A stretch of DNA of 64,000 nucleotides from Desulforamulus ferrireducens (GCF_002005145.1 NZ_CP019698.1:806001-870000); one strand, 5' to 3'. Counted from the stretch's first letter, positions 18,254 to 27,250 are shown. Numbers and translations: made by a program. The notes: generated by a model from the sequence alone, not told the origin.

Positions 18254-20425
18254 ATGTCTTCATTATTTGAACTGGAACAAAAGGTGTTACTCTATAATCC
18301 TGCGGCGGACATCGCTTTCCTCCGGCGCGCCTATAATTATGCAGAAAACGCCCATAAAGGACAGAAACGCATTTCCGGTGAAGACTACATTGTCCATCCA
18401 TTGGCCATTGCCATCATTTTGGCAGAGTTGCAGCTAGATGAGCAGACGGTGGCTGCCGGGCTTTTGCATGATGTGGTGGAGGACACCGGCATTACTTTGC
18501 AAGATATTGAGGAGAATTTTGGTCCGGAAGTTTCTACCATGGTGGATGGGGTGACCAAATTAGGTAAACTCCAATTTCAAACTAAGGAGGAACGACAAGC
18601 CGAGAACCTGCGGAAAATGTTCCTGGCCATGGCCAAGGACATCCGGGTTATTTTAATCAAACTGGCTGATCGTTTGCATAATTTACGGACCTTACAGTTT
18701 CAATCGGAACGCAAGCAGAAGGAAGTAGCCGAAGAAACCCTCCACTTTTTCTCACCCATGGCCCATCGCCTGGGGATATATAAGATTAAGTGGGAATTGG
18801 AGGATCTTTCCTTCCGTTATTTGGAACCGGAAAAGTACCAGCATTTGAAAACACAAATTGCCAAATCCCGGGCCAAACGTGAAGAATATATTCAAGAGGT
18901 CATCAAGGAACTGGCCCAAAGATTGGCAGCAGTTAATATCAAGGCAGAAATTCAAGGACGTCCCAAAAACCTTTACTCCATTTATCAGAAAATGGTGGAG
19001 CAACAAAAGGAATTAAAGGATATCTTTGATGTCCAGGCCGTACGTGTCTTGGTAAATTCGGTTAAAGACTGTTATGGAGCCTTGGGTATTGCCCATACTT
19101 TGTGGAAGCCTATTCCAGGCAGGTTTAAAGACTATATTGCCATGCCCAAGTCCAATATGTATCAATCCTTGCATACTACAGTTATTGGACCCAATGGTGA
19201 GCCGGTGGAAATACAAATTCGCACCTGGGATATGCACCGAGTGGCGGAATATGGTATCGCAGCCCACTGGCGCTATAAGGAAGGCGCTCAAGGGGAAAAG
19301 GATTTTGATAAAAAACTGGCTTGGATCAGGCAGATGCTGGATGCCCAGCACGATGCCAGGGATGCCAAGGAATTTATGGAAAACTTGAAGATCGACCTGT
19401 TTTCCCAATCGGTCTTTGTTTTCACCCCCAAGGGTGATGTTATGGAACTGCCGGCGGGAGCGGTGCCTTTGGATTTTGCTTACCGCATTCACACCGATGT
19501 GGGACACCGGACGGTGGGAGCAAAGGTTAACGGTCGCATTGTACCCTTGGACTACAAATTAAAGAACGGTAATATTGTTGAGATTATTACTTCCAAGGCC
19601 AGCACTGGTCCCAGTAGGGACTGGTTGAATATCGTCAAGACACCCCAAGCCAAGAACCGTATTCGGAACTGGTTTAAAAAGGAACGTCGGGAGGAGAATA
19701 TTAACCGGGGTAAAGATGCTCTGGAAAAAGAGGCTCGTAAACAGGGGTTAGAACTGGAGCTTGTACGTGGTGAAAGACTACAGGAATATGCCCGTAAGCT
19801 GGTGCAGGCTTCCATTGATGATTTGTATGCCGCCATTGGTGACGGCCAACTAATTCCCAGTCAAATAGTGACCAAGATTAGGGATGATTACCGCGCTGAG
19901 AAGGAACGTCGTCCTCTGGCCGAAGAAATGATGAAAAAGGCCGAGGGAAAAACGGCGGAATGGGGTAAACCTACCCAGGGCATCAGGGTAAAGGGCATAG
20001 ATAACCTGCTCATACGTCTGGCTCACTGTTGCAACCCGGTACCCGGTGATCCTATAGTGGGTTATATTACCCGGGGGAGAGGGGTTTCTATCCACCGGAC
20101 AGATTGCCTTAATATCCAGCCCATTCAAAGTGAAGAGCCGGAAAGAATTGTGGAAGTGGCCTGGGACAAGGACTTCCAGTCTCCCTTCCAGGTGAAATTA
20201 GAAATTACCGGTCTGGATCGTCCGGGTTTCTTGAATGAGGTACTAAACGTACTGCTAGATTTAAAAATTAATGCCAGCCGAGTTAACGCTCGCTCCAAAA
20301 AGGATCAAGTGGCCAGTGTCGAATTGGCCTTGCAGGTACGTAACATCGAGCAACTGGATTATTTGGTTAACCGGATTAACAAAATAAAAGATACCTATGG
20401 AGTGAGAAGGGTGTCGACAGGTTAA
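18254..20425 (+). CDS. relA: Bifunctional (p)ppGpp synthetase/hydrolase
   Basis: Rel protein of 723 aa. The HD hydrolase domain has YIVHPLAIAIILAEL and LLHDVVEDTG, and is apparently intact. The synthetase domain has GRPKNLYSIYQKM, DIFDVQAVRVLV and SNMYQSLHTTVIGPNGEPVEIQIRT. TGS domain starts near VFVFTPKGDVMELPAGAVPLDFAY. A conserved HCCNPVPGD segment precedes the C-terminal ACT domain. It sets the stringent response by making and degrading (p)ppGpp at the ribosome. ATG start with AGGAGGTGA. Single long Rel form, as usual in Firmicutes. Confidence 0.97.
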   Translation: MSSLFELEQKVLLYNPAADIAFLRRAYNYAENAHKGQKRISGEDYIVHPLAIAIILAELQLDEQTVAAGLLHDVVEDTGITLQDIEENFGPEVSTMVDGVTKLGKLQFQTKEERQAENLRKMFLAMAKDIRVILIKLADRLHNLRTLQFQSERKQKEVAEETLHFFSPMAHRLGIYKIKWELEDLSFRYLEPEKYQHLKTQIAKSRAKREEYIQEVIKELAQRLAAVNIKAEIQGRPKNLYSIYQKMVEQQKELKDIFDVQAVRVLVNSVKDCYGALGIAHTLWKPIPGRFKDYIAMPKSNMYQSLHTTVIGPNGEPVEIQIRTWDMHRVAEYGIAAHWRYKEGAQGEKDFDKKLAWIRQMLDAQHDARDAKEFMENLKIDLFSQSVFVFTPKGDVMELPAGAVPLDFAYRIHTDVGHRTVGAKVNGRIVPLDYKLKNGNIVEIITSKASTGPSRDWLNIVKTPQAKNRIRNWFKKERREENINRGKDALEKEARKQGLELELVRGERLQEYARKLVQASIDDLYAAIGDGQLIPSQIVTKIRDDYRAEKERRPLAEEMMKKAEGKTAEWGKPTQGIRVKGIDNLLIRLAHCCNPVPGDPIVGYITRGRGVSIHRTDCLNIQPIQSEEPERIVEVAWDKDFQSPFQVKLEITGLDRPGFLNEVLNVLLDLKINASRVNARSKKDQVASVELALQVRNIEQLDYLVNRINKIKDTYGVRRVSTG

Positions 20426-20450
20426 ACTTTGGGGTATTCCTTTGGGGTCA

Positions 20451-20610
20451 GGCCGTCAGCCGTCGGCCATCGGTTTTGGGTCTTTCCTATATTCCAGGGC
20501 TATTAAGGGTTAAAGAATAGTGTTAAGGTTAAAGTTAAGTATGAGATTTGTTAATCAGTTTTGTATTAAGGCAAAAAAGGCCGATGGCTGATGGCCGACA
20601 GCCGACGGCC
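20451..20610 (+). repeat. Heptad arrays without core (element relic, copy E)
   Basis: A left array (ggccgtc agccgtc ggccatc gg) and a right inverted array (ggccgatggctgatggcc gacagccgacggcc) flank about 100 bp that does not match the core of copies A-D. It could be an internally deleted element or a precursor site. It fills most of the relA-dtd gap and ends 20 bp before the dtd start codon. Confidence 0.65.
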
Positions 20611-20630
20611 AATAATGCGGAGGTGCGGTT

Positions 20631-21080
20631 TTGCGAGCAGTTGTCCAGCGTGTGCAAAGAGGATCTGTTACAGTTAACGACACCATCGTTGGCCAGATCG
20701 ATAAAGGGTTGGTGGTGCTACTGGGGGTAGGGCAGGGGGATACGGTTGAAGATGCCCGCTACCTGGCAGATAAAATAACTCAATTACGGATTTTTAGTGA
20801 CGAACAGGATAAACTAAATCTCTCGGTACAGGATGTAGGTGGCAGTGTGCTGGCCATATCTCAGTTCACTTTATATGGCGACTGCCGCAAAGGGAGAAGA
20901 CCCGGCTATTCTCAGGCAGCTCCTCCTGGGGAAGCCAAGGAATTATATGAGTGTTTTGTCCAAAGACTCAAATGTAACGGGTTACCCACTGCCACCGGTG
21001 TGTTTCAAGAGCATATGGTGGTGGAAATTATTAATGACGGACCGGTTACACTACTTTTAGATAGTAAGAAGAATTTTTAA
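20631..21080 (+). CDS. dtd: D-aminoacyl-tRNA deacylase
   Basis: DTD of 149 aa, which hydrolyses D-amino acids from mischarged tRNA. The catalytic block [21 protein letters not shown] and the Gly-cisPro region [11 protein letters not shown] are present; the N-terminus [13 protein letters not shown] is standard. TTG start at 20631 with CGGAGGTG eight bases upstream. It follows relA as in Bacillus. Confidence 0.97.
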   Translation: MRAVVQRVQRGSVTVNDTIVGQIDKGLVVLLGVGQGDTVEDARYLADKITQLRIFSDEQDKLNLSVQDVGGSVLAISQFTLYGDCRKGRRPGYSQAAPPGEAKELYECFVQRLKCNGLPTATGVFQEHMVVEIINDGPVTLLLDSKKNF

Positions 21081-21101
21081 TAAATTTCGGAGGGCGATCC
21101 T

Positions 21102-21719
21102 TTGCTAATCAAAAAATTACCTGTGGGGAATTTAGAAGCCAACTGTTACATTATCGGTTGTCCGGCCACCGGTCAAGCAGCGGTGCTGGATCCCGGTGAT
21201 GAGGCGGGACGAATTCTGGAGCAATTAAAGCAAGCCCAATTAACGGTGAGTGCCATTATCTTAACCCACGGCCACGCAGATCATATTGGTGCTGTGGGTG
21301 AACTGAAAAAAGCCACCGGAGCACCGGTGATGATTCATGCCCAGGATGCGGAAGCGCTGACGAATCCTGCCGTTAACCTTTCTGCTTGGTTAGGAGAGAT
21401 TCTTGAATTTAAGCCTGCTGATAGGTTGCTACAGGATGGTGATACCATTACCGTTGGTGAGGTAACCCTGGAAGTTATCCATACCCCTGGTCATACTCTG
21501 GGAGGCATTTGTGTAAAGACAGGTAATGTATTGTTTACAGGAGATACGCTGTTTGCCCAGTCCGTAGGACGCAGTGACTTTCCCGGGGGTAACCATACTA
21601 CATTGATTCAATCCATCAAGCAGAAGTTGCTGGTACTGCCTGAGGAGACCGTTGTTTATCCAGGACATGGCGGTGCCACCACCATTGGGCAGGAGAAAGC
21701 TCACAACCCCTATTTATAA
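21102..21719 (+). CDS. Metallo-beta-lactamase-fold hydrolase, glyoxalase II-like
   Basis: MBL-fold protein of 205 aa related to YcbL/GloB2. Metal ligands are visible in THGHADHIG, HTPGHTLGG, FTGDTLFAQSVGR and VYPGHGGATTIG. It has the size of one-domain hydroxyacylglutathione-hydrolase-like enzymes that lack the glutathione-binding C-terminal domain; the substrate is unknown. TTG start, ribosome binding site GGAGGGCG. It sits in the relA-dtd cluster, as in other Clostridia. Confidence 0.88.
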   Translation: MLIKKLPVGNLEANCYIIGCPATGQAAVLDPGDEAGRILEQLKQAQLTVSAIILTHGHADHIGAVGELKKATGAPVMIHAQDAEALTNPAVNLSAWLGEILEFKPADRLLQDGDTITVGEVTLEVIHTPGHTLGGICVKTGNVLFTGDTLFAQSVGRSDFPGGNHTTLIQSIKQKLLVLPEETVVYPGHGGATTIGQEKAHNPYL

Positions 21720-21728
21720 GAAAGGAAA

Positions 21729-21751
21729 ACGCCACAGGCTGGCGTTTTTTT
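21729..21751 (+). terminator. Intrinsic terminator of the relA-dtd-MBL group
   Basis: ACGCCA pairs with TGGCGT around CAGGC, then seven T. Confidence 0.75.
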
Positions 21752-21857
21752 AATGGGCAAAATTTTTAATTAATGGTAAAATGCTAACAAACCAAGCTGT
21801 CTTGCTTTAGCTTATCGGTAAATATTTGTCAGGAGTTATAAAGGGGGATATAAATAA

Positions 21858-22043
21858 TTGCTAAACCGTACTAAAACCAGTGCCGATGTAGAACTAATCA
21901 TTGACTTATATGAACGGGAAAAAGCCTCATTAACAGCTATGATTGTGAACATCCGTGAAATTTTATTACTTCATCAAGATGATGCGCAGGCCACAGTAGA
22001 AAAAATTAAGGCCTATCTTAAAGAGCAAGGGGTAGAGGTCTAG
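21858..22043 (+). CDS. Small hypothetical protein, helical
   Basis: A 61-aa protein with TTG start nine bases after GGGGGA. It is predicted to be mostly alpha-helical with two amphipathic segments (DVELIIDLYEREKASLTAMI and TVEKIKAYLKEQG). No signal peptide or membrane helix. I do not recognise it. It is an isolated transcription unit ending four bases before a GTGTCGCA terminator. Confidence 0.55.
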   Translation: MLNRTKTSADVELIIDLYEREKASLTAMIVNIREILLLHQDDAQATVEKIKAYLKEQGVEV

Positions 22044-22046
22044 TTA

Positions 22047-22089
22047 GTGAGTGTCGCAGAACTACGGTTTTGCGACACTCACTTATTTG
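22047..22089 (+). terminator. Intrinsic terminator, GTGTCGCA hairpin family copy 3
   Basis: GTGAGTGTCGCA pairs perfectly with TGCGACACTCAC around GAACTACGGTTT, then TTATTT. A heptad-flanked element (copy C) starts 14 bases later. Confidence 0.85.
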
Positions 22090-22102
22090 TCGTCAGCTTT
22101 AT

Positions 22103-22369
22103 TGGCCATCGGCCATCAGCCATCGGTCGTCGGCTCGGTTGGATTAAACCTGGTTCTCGTAGCATATTCCCCTGGAAAGGGAATTATAAAAAGCCCTCAC
22201 GTTGAGGGGTCGGGGGTCGTGGCGCGCAGCGCCTGGGGGTTTGTAGGGTTTTATGCCAACTACCTCTGGCGGTTACGCCAACACCTACACGATAGGGAGG
22301 CTCTTGAAAAGCCAATGACCAAAGGCTAAAGGCCAAAGGCCAAAAGCTTATGGCTTAGGGCCTAAGGCC
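22103..22369 (+). repeat. Heptad-flanked interspersed element, copy C
   Basis: Left heptads ggccatc ggccatc agccatc ggtcgtc ggc; core from GGTTGGATTAAACCTGG through CTCGTAGCATATTCCCCTGG, TCGTGGCGCGCAGCGCC, GGGTTTTATGCCAACTACC and GGCGGTTACGCC; right heptads ggctaaa ggccaaa ggccaaa agcttat ggcttag ggcctaa ggcc. The open frame across it starts inside the preceding terminator and is rejected as coding. Confidence 0.8.
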
Positions 22370-22396
22370 ATATCTTATAAAACTGACAACTAACGG

Positions 22397-23185
22397 CTAC
22401 TTCACATTTCTATCGCACAACAGCCCCTGTTTATTTCCTCTTAATAAAGTAACCATGGGGATCGATTTCCTCCCGAATAAGTCTGAGTTCCTCCTCTGTG
22501 GGAGGTGGAAATTCATATACTTCCTCGTCCACCAGCAACTCAAAGCCGCAGCCAAGGCAATTTCCGGACAGGTAAATAACGGCCCTTCGATTCTGCAATT
22601 ACCGTAGATATCCGCCTCTTGCACGTGAATTAAAGCTACCTGGGGGTGGCAGGCGGGAACCAGAGCAATGGGTTGCCCGGTAAAGGGACAATCAATTATT
22701 TTAGCACGATTAGCTTTGATTACGTCGGTGCCCAGGGGACTGCGACAGGGCAAGAAGGGGAGCCCCATAGCCGCTGCCTTAAAGCGTGCGGACATATTAA
22801 AGTTACTCCAATCCTCCAACTCCACCAGACCATTTTCTGCAAGATAGCGCAGCATTGAAGAAATACCAAATAATTCAATACCCATATAGGCAAATTCCAG
22901 GCGTTTAAGGCTGAGATATTGTTGGGCCATAGCTCCGGCCAGGTATTCCACAGCTAAACCCGCTGAATGAAAGACAAGAATTAAATTCTGTTTGCCCTGC
23001 CTGATGATTTCATGAACCGTTGCCACAGGTTGACGGCTGTTCACAAAACCACCAATACCAAGGGTGTAGCCATCTTGCACAAAGGTAGCAACAGCTTCGG
23101 ACAGGGACATGCGTTTGTCTCTTTTGGCCTTATCCTTTTGCACCAAAAGACTTCTTGCTTCCTCTGGGGATAAACCAGTCCACAT
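22397..23185 (-). pseudogene. CoA-transferase family I, subunit A-like, probable frameshift
   Basis: The N-terminal ~220 residues match GctA-type acyl-CoA transferase alpha subunits: KRMSLSEAVATFVQDGYTLGIGGF, VHEIIRQGKQNLILVFHS, RFKAAAMGLPFLPCRSPLGTD, IDCPFTGQPIALVPACHPQVALIHVQ and DIYGNCRIEGP. After EIALAAA the reading frame becomes unlike the family. Shifting by one base near 22540-22548 restores a plausible FELLVDEEVYEFPPPTEEEL continuation, ending at a TAA at 22431-22433. Even so the product is about 70 residues shorter than GctA. No beta subunit gene is adjacent. Either a decaying gene or a sequencing error; activity is doubtful. Confidence 0.65.
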
Positions 23186-23298
23186 TCTGCTATTTCCTCC
23201 ATTAACTAATTAATAATTAAAAGAATTATAGCATAAACATGCACAATATGTTTTTTCATTTTTGGACAGCATTAGCTTTTTTCTATTAAAGTGAACCG

Positions 23299-23465
23299 TT
23301 AGCCATTCGCCTTTGGCCATTAGCTAAAAAACAGGGATGAGCGACGGAGGCAGACAGAGGAAGGCTTAATGGAGAAAAGCAAGTTACTTTTGCCATAATT
23401 TCGAGGTGCGGAACAAAGGCTATAGACTATGGATAAAAAGCCAAAGGGTAACAGCCAATGGCCAA
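23299..23465 (+). repeat. Decayed heptad-type element (copy F)
   Basis: Left heptad-like run ttagcca ttcgcct ttggcca ttagct and right run agccaaa gggtaac agccaat ggcc flank about 110 bp with only a faint resemblance (GACGGAGGCAGA) to the core of copies A-D. It lies in an 815-bp stretch (23186-24000) that otherwise holds only the short frame at 23706. Confidence 0.4.
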
Positions 23466-23705
23466 TTGAACACTGGCTTTTAAAACAAGTAGATTTAATC
23501 CAAGGGCTGAAAGTTAGCAGGGAAGTAGACTTGCTAGTAAAGGATGGTAGTGCAGTGCAATATTGGGGGTCGGAGGGGCAGTAATACGCTTTTCTATTTT
23601 GCGTTAAGAAAATTGTGGTAAAATGGAGAAAGGTAATACGATAACAACCAAACAGGCCTCACCTGGCCGAGGATGGATACATCCACAGAAAAGGGATGAG
23701 GCGGG

Positions 23706-23792
23706 ATGCTGACGGTATCAGATGGGATGCAAATTGTAACAACAGTCATCCTTATCACCCTGGTTGTACTGATCGCCGAACGCAGGCGTTAA
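23706..23792 (+). CDS. Candidate 28-residue holin-like toxin peptide
   Basis: ATG at 23706 opens a 28-codon frame: a short polar start (LTVSDGMQ), one hydrophobic helix (IVTTVILITLVVLI) and a basic end (AERRR). This plan resembles the 'putative holin-like toxin' peptides of Firmicute type I toxin-antitoxin loci. Its RBS (GAGGCGGG) can pair with an upstream GCCTCAC, with a nested GGATG/CATCC hairpin, so translation may be hidden in the mRNA. A hairpin of CCCTTAAAC/GTTTAAGGG (23802-23829) follows. No antisense RNA promoter was established. Classification is by resemblance only. Confidence 0.45.
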   Translation: MLTVSDGMQIVTTVILITLVVLIAERRR

Positions 23793-24018
23793 ATGCGTGA
23801 TCCCTTAAACTGTTGCAGCAGTTTAAGGGGCCGTAGTTAAAACCTCTGTAGTGTGAGGTACACTAATCGTTTTGTTTATCACTCCCCACTTATATTATGG
23901 ATTTATCTTTTTTAAATGCCAAGAAATAAAGTAAAAATACGGAAAAAATCACCCGGTCTAAATGACTGGGTATTTTCAAGATTACAATTAATTTCATCTA
24001 TTGGAGGTTAGTAAACAT

Positions 24019-24927
24019 ATGGTTAAAAAGACAGCCCTTATTCTTCTGCTATTTCTGTGTCTTGCTTTTTCACCTATGGCATACGCATCCCAAAACAGTT
24101 TTATTAAGGTTGCTGAGTGTAAGTTACCGCTTCCTTCCGATGAAATACCCGGAGCTATTCATAATGTCACGCACTCTGCCCAGTTAGTCAACGAAGTTAT
24201 CCTGCAACCTGGCGAAATTTTCTCCTATAACCAAGTTGTAGGGCCAAGAACATTAGAGCGAGGTTTTGTTTGGTCAAAATCTATAGGATGGAGAGGGGGG
24301 AAGTATGTCTGGATAGACGATGTGGGTGGTGGTGTTTGCAGAACATCAACAGCTATCCATCAAGCTGTGAAAAAAGCAGACTTAAAAGTAATTGAAAGAC
24401 ACGATCATTCGTTGCCAGTCGATTATGTCGCAAAAGGTGAGGATGCTGCGGTATGGTATGGCACCTGGGATTATAAGTTTCAAAATGTTAAAAAGGTACC
24501 TATCAAGTTAAAATCATTTGTTGAAAACAACGAACTTTCAGTAGTAATCGAAGCGGTTAACCCTTATGCCATAACTGTAGATAATATTCCAGTAGAATTA
24601 AATGCTATTCCGTACATAGATAATGGAAAATTTATGATCCCATTGAGGGTTATCGCAAAATCAATGGGTGGGGAAATTGTTTGGAAGGAAAATAGTCCCA
24701 TCTATTTGGAAACTGAACACACCCAAACAATACTTAATGACTTAAAAGAAATCAATGGTATCACCTTCATAAAGGCAACAACACTGGCCCAATTAATGGG
24801 CTATCAGGTGACATGGCATGAAGATACAAAGACACTGAGTTTTTCTAAACCGATAGAACAGGATGAAAAGGAAATCGATATAGCACAGGCCACAGAGAAT
24901 GAGATTAAAGAAGAGGAAATGAGCTAA
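24019..24927 (+). CDS. VanW-family protein with copper-amine-oxidase-like N-domain
   Basis: Exported protein of about 302 aa. A signal peptide covers residues 1-24 (KKTALILLLFLCLAF...AYA). The VanW domain follows (LQPGEIFSYNQVVGPRT, DDVGGGVCRTSTAIHQAV), then a C-terminal stretch like the Cu_amine_oxidN1 stalk module (NGKFMIPLRVIAKSMGGEIVW). VanW proteins are of unclear biochemical function but are linked to the cell surface. I prefer ATG 24019, ten bases after GGAGG, over TTG 24001. A second VanW protein lies at 45916. Confidence 0.82.
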   Translation: MVKKTALILLLFLCLAFSPMAYASQNSFIKVAECKLPLPSDEIPGAIHNVTHSAQLVNEVILQPGEIFSYNQVVGPRTLERGFVWSKSIGWRGGKYVWIDDVGGGVCRTSTAIHQAVKKADLKVIERHDHSLPVDYVAKGEDAAVWYGTWDYKFQNVKKVPIKLKSFVENNELSVVIEAVNPYAITVDNIPVELNAIPYIDNGKFMIPLRVIAKSMGGEIVWKENSPIYLETEHTQTILNDLKEINGITFIKATTLAQLMGYQVTWHEDTKTLSFSKPIEQDEKEIDIAQATENEIKEEEMS

Positions 24928-25008
24928 ATGAAATTATTAAAATCTTTAAATCTTTAATTCTAGCTATTTTTCTGGAGTTTTCTATTTCCGGCATTCACCA
25001 GCCCAAAA

Positions 25009-25040
25009 AAGGCCAGTTTCACAAAAAGAAACATGGCCTT
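25009..25040. terminator. Terminator between convergent genes
   Basis: AAGGCCAGTTTC pairs with GAAACATGGCCTT around ACAAAAA. It lies between the plus-strand VanW gene and the minus-strand phosphodiesterase gene and has A/T tracts on both sides. Confidence 0.7.
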
Positions 25041-25074
25041 TTATGACAGTCTGTGTGGCGCCACTTCAGGTATG

Positions 25075-25620
25075 TTAACTCAAATTAAGTTCTTTAATGA
25101 TTTCCTGGTTTTCTATATTTATTAGCTGAATTTTATTGTCCTCAATAATGGCTGCGGAAGGTATGCTGTCCTTGGGGAGGGAAGTACTACCTGGGTTTAG
25201 TACCACTAAATCCTCCTCTTTAAATAACTCCTTCACGTGGGTATGTCCCAAAATTAAAATATCTGCTCGGTAGTCCTTGGCCATTTGCAGATATTGGCTT
25301 TTCTCTTTGGTATAACCATGGCAAACCAGGACTTTAAATTTGCCTAGCTGCAGTAACAAATAGGGGCTTTGGATGGGGTGGTTAATCACCATTTGGTCCA
25401 CATCAGCATCGCAATTGCCACGGGCAAAGAAAATATTTTGCAGCGTATTTATTTTCTCGGCTAATTCCTTGGGTTGGTAACCCTCCGGCAGGGGGTTACG
25501 GGGACCATGATACAGGACATCGCCCCCGTGGATTATATAATCGCAATTACCTAGGGCCAGTAAGGCTTGTTCAAAATATCTCAGACTGCCGTGGGTATCA
25601 CTGATAACACCGATTCTCAA
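25075..25620 (-). CDS. YfcE/MJ0936-family metallophosphoesterase
   Basis: Calcineurin-like phosphodiesterase of 181 aa. Metal-binding motifs: GVISDTHGS (DxH), IIHGGDVLYHG (GD), FARGNCDAD (GNCD), VCHGY, and ILGHTHV (GHTH). Homologues hydrolyse phosphodiesters such as bis-pNPP; the physiological substrate is unknown. TTG start with AGGAGTG upstream on the minus strand. Complete at usual family length. Confidence 0.9.
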   Translation of the reverse strand: MRIGVISDTHGSLRYFEQALLALGNCDYIIHGGDVLYHGPRNPLPEGYQPKELAEKINTLQNIFFARGNCDADVDQMVINHPIQSPYLLLQLGKFKVLVCHGYTKEKSQYLQMAKDYRADILILGHTHVKELFKEEDLVVLNPGSTSLPKDSIPSAAIIEDNKIQLINIENQEIIKELNLS

Positions 25621-25647
25621 AGTTATTCACTCCTATTTTCATTGGAC

Positions 25648-25674
25648 AACCCACTCCCCGGAAGGGAGTGGGTT
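25648..25674 (-). terminator. Hairpin downstream of the 46-aa gene
   Basis: AACCCACTCCC pairs with GGGAGTGGGTT around five bases; on the minus strand it follows the stop of the small gene at 25682 and precedes the phosphodiesterase gene, with only a short T run. Confidence 0.5.
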
Positions 25675-25681
25675 ATTTAGC

Positions 25682-25822
25682 TTAGTGTGTTTCATCATAG
25701 GATAAACGGGTGACCTTGGTATATTCACCTCTTTTTATTTCTTTTGGCGAAGCATCCTGTTCCAAAAAATCATCCATGCCAGGGGCAACAGTGGGCTGCT
25801 GTTTATTTGCTTGCTGTTTCAT
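25682..25822 (-). CDS. Small hypothetical protein (46 aa)
   Basis: ATG at 25822, eight bases after AAAGGA, opens 46 codons: a glutamine/lysine-rich start (KQQANKQQP), GMDDFLEQDAS, and a C-terminal RGEYTKVTRLSYDE. The protein is hydrophilic and probably disordered. The ending 'Y/FTKVTRL' recalls small conserved Firmicute proteins of unknown function, but I cannot name a family. An in-frame ATG at 25831 is too close to the RBS. Confidence 0.5.
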   Translation of the reverse strand: MKQQANKQQPTVAPGMDDFLEQDASPKEIKRGEYTKVTRLSYDETH

Positions 25823-25912
25823 AGCTGTCATCCTTTCTCCTTTTTAACTGGTAGTAATCCCCCGGGAGAAATTTTTTATGAAACAACCCTTGCCTTTTGA
25901 GGGGCTGATTGA

Positions 25913-27166
25913 TTAATCAGTTGTTGAGATAGTAGATCTCAGTGCACTCCACATTTCCGGGGTGACCAAACCCAAGCGCCACAGGGCAATACCCTTTAAT
26001 TGATAACGCTGAGCCAAGGCCACCTTGGTAATTAAGCTTTCCCCGGTTTCACTGGGTAGAGAAATGCCCAGGACTAGTTTTTCCGCGGGCACAACTGCCT
26101 TAGCCTGTTGAATAGCTTGCTCAACTAACGGCAGCGGTTCGGGTTTACTGCCGTAATCATAGGCCATGATAATAATTTCATCCGCCAAAGAACCTAACCT
26201 TTGATAATCATAGCCACGGTAGGCACTGTTAGGAGCATGGATAGTCAAACTGAGCTCCACCTTGTCTGCTTTTAATTTTTCCGCCAGCAGGATGACAAAA
26301 TGCACCAGGCTTTCTCTCACCTGGGTTAATTGCTCTCCTTGTTCGGAAAGACCTAAGCCTTCGAAGTTAAGGTTCACTCCCTGGTAGTTCTTAGCTTCCT
26401 CGGCTATATTAGCAACTGCCTGTGCCATGGCACCATCGTCCGCCAACAGGTTAGTTAATAACAATTTATCATCGGTTACGTGAACTACCATTTGGGTTTT
26501 TAATTGATAGTCCTTGGCCACAGCAAGAACTTCTTCATAGCTGTCGGGCCTTTGCCAACCGGTGGTGCTTTTGGTCAATAGATTACCCTCTTGGTCCAGA
26601 CTGTACCAGCCCAAGGCCAGTGTTTTTACTAAATCAGTATTACCTCTGGTTGCCTCGGGAAAGGGTGTGCCAAAAAGATTGGTCCAACTGCTGGTTTTTT
26701 GATCTCCCAGGGCATAGAAACCAATAACCTCCAGCTTACTGGGAGAGAGCAGCACTATTTCATTGGTATTTTGCTGCCAAGTAACGGTGCAGTTAAAGCT
26801 CTCACTAAAAAAGCGCAGAGGAACCAGGGTGCGCCCATTAATGATTTGGGGCGGTACATCCAGGGTTACCGGTGTGCCGTTGAGATTTGCTGTTTGATTA
26901 CCAATTTGCATAATAATTGACTTACTACCGTTGCCAGCCTGGATGGTCTGAGTGGCACTATCCCAGGTTACCCCAACATTGAGAGCTTCGGCTAAAGCCC
27001 GAAAAGGAACCAAGGTGCGGCCATTTTGCAGCACCGGCTTAACATCAAAGGATACAGGTAAGCCATTTAAGCTGACAGCAATGCCCTGGTTGGCTAAGGC
27101 TGCGCCGGGCAGTAAGAGACCGGTGGAAAAGAGCAGCAGCCAAAGCAAAAGAATGTAACGCTTCAT
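25913..27166 (-). CDS. Exported GH18-like protein with stalk domains
   Basis: About 417 aa. Signal peptide residues 1-24 (KRYILLLWLLLFSTGLLLPG). Two copper-amine-oxidase N-domain-like repeats (residues 25-130; PVLQNGRTLVPFRALAEALNV and PPQIINGRTLVPLRFFSESF). A glycoside-hydrolase-18-type barrel follows, with YQGVNLNFEGLG in the catalytic-strand position. The family motif is DGxxxDxE; here the general acid Glu is kept but the Asp two residues before is Asn, so activity may be altered. Likely a cell-wall or spore-cortex-associated protein. ATG 27166 with GAGGTG is preferred over the upstream ATG at 27208. Confidence 0.8.
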   Translation of the reverse strand: MKRYILLLWLLLFSTGLLLPGAALANQGIAVSLNGLPVSFDVKPVLQNGRTLVPFRALAEALNVGVTWDSATQTIQAGNGSKSIIMQIGNQTANLNGTPVTLDVPPQIINGRTLVPLRFFSESFNCTVTWQQNTNEIVLLSPSKLEVIGFYALGDQKTSSWTNLFGTPFPEATRGNTDLVKTLALGWYSLDQEGNLLTKSTTGWQRPDSYEEVLAVAKDYQLKTQMVVHVTDDKLLLTNLLADDGAMAQAVANIAEEAKNYQGVNLNFEGLGLSEQGEQLTQVRESLVHFVILLAEKLKADKVELSLTIHAPNSAYRGYDYQRLGSLADEIIIMAYDYGSKPEPLPLVEQAIQQAKAVVPAEKLVLGISLPSETGESLITKVALAQRYQLKGIALWRLGLVTPEMWSALRSTISTTD

Positions 27167-27250
27167 TTTTTTCACCTCTAAAAAATATGTCATAAAAATA
27201 ATTTCCACAGCTAGATAAAACTTCCCTGCCTTAAATAAGCAAAAAACTTT

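Noticed and set aside
22051-22329. 92-codon open frame over copy C
   Set aside because: It begins inside a terminator stem and runs through non-coding repeat; no RBS.
22322-22369. CRISPR-like array in the heptad arms
   Set aside because: Units are 7 bp without unique spacers of constant length and no cas genes are present.
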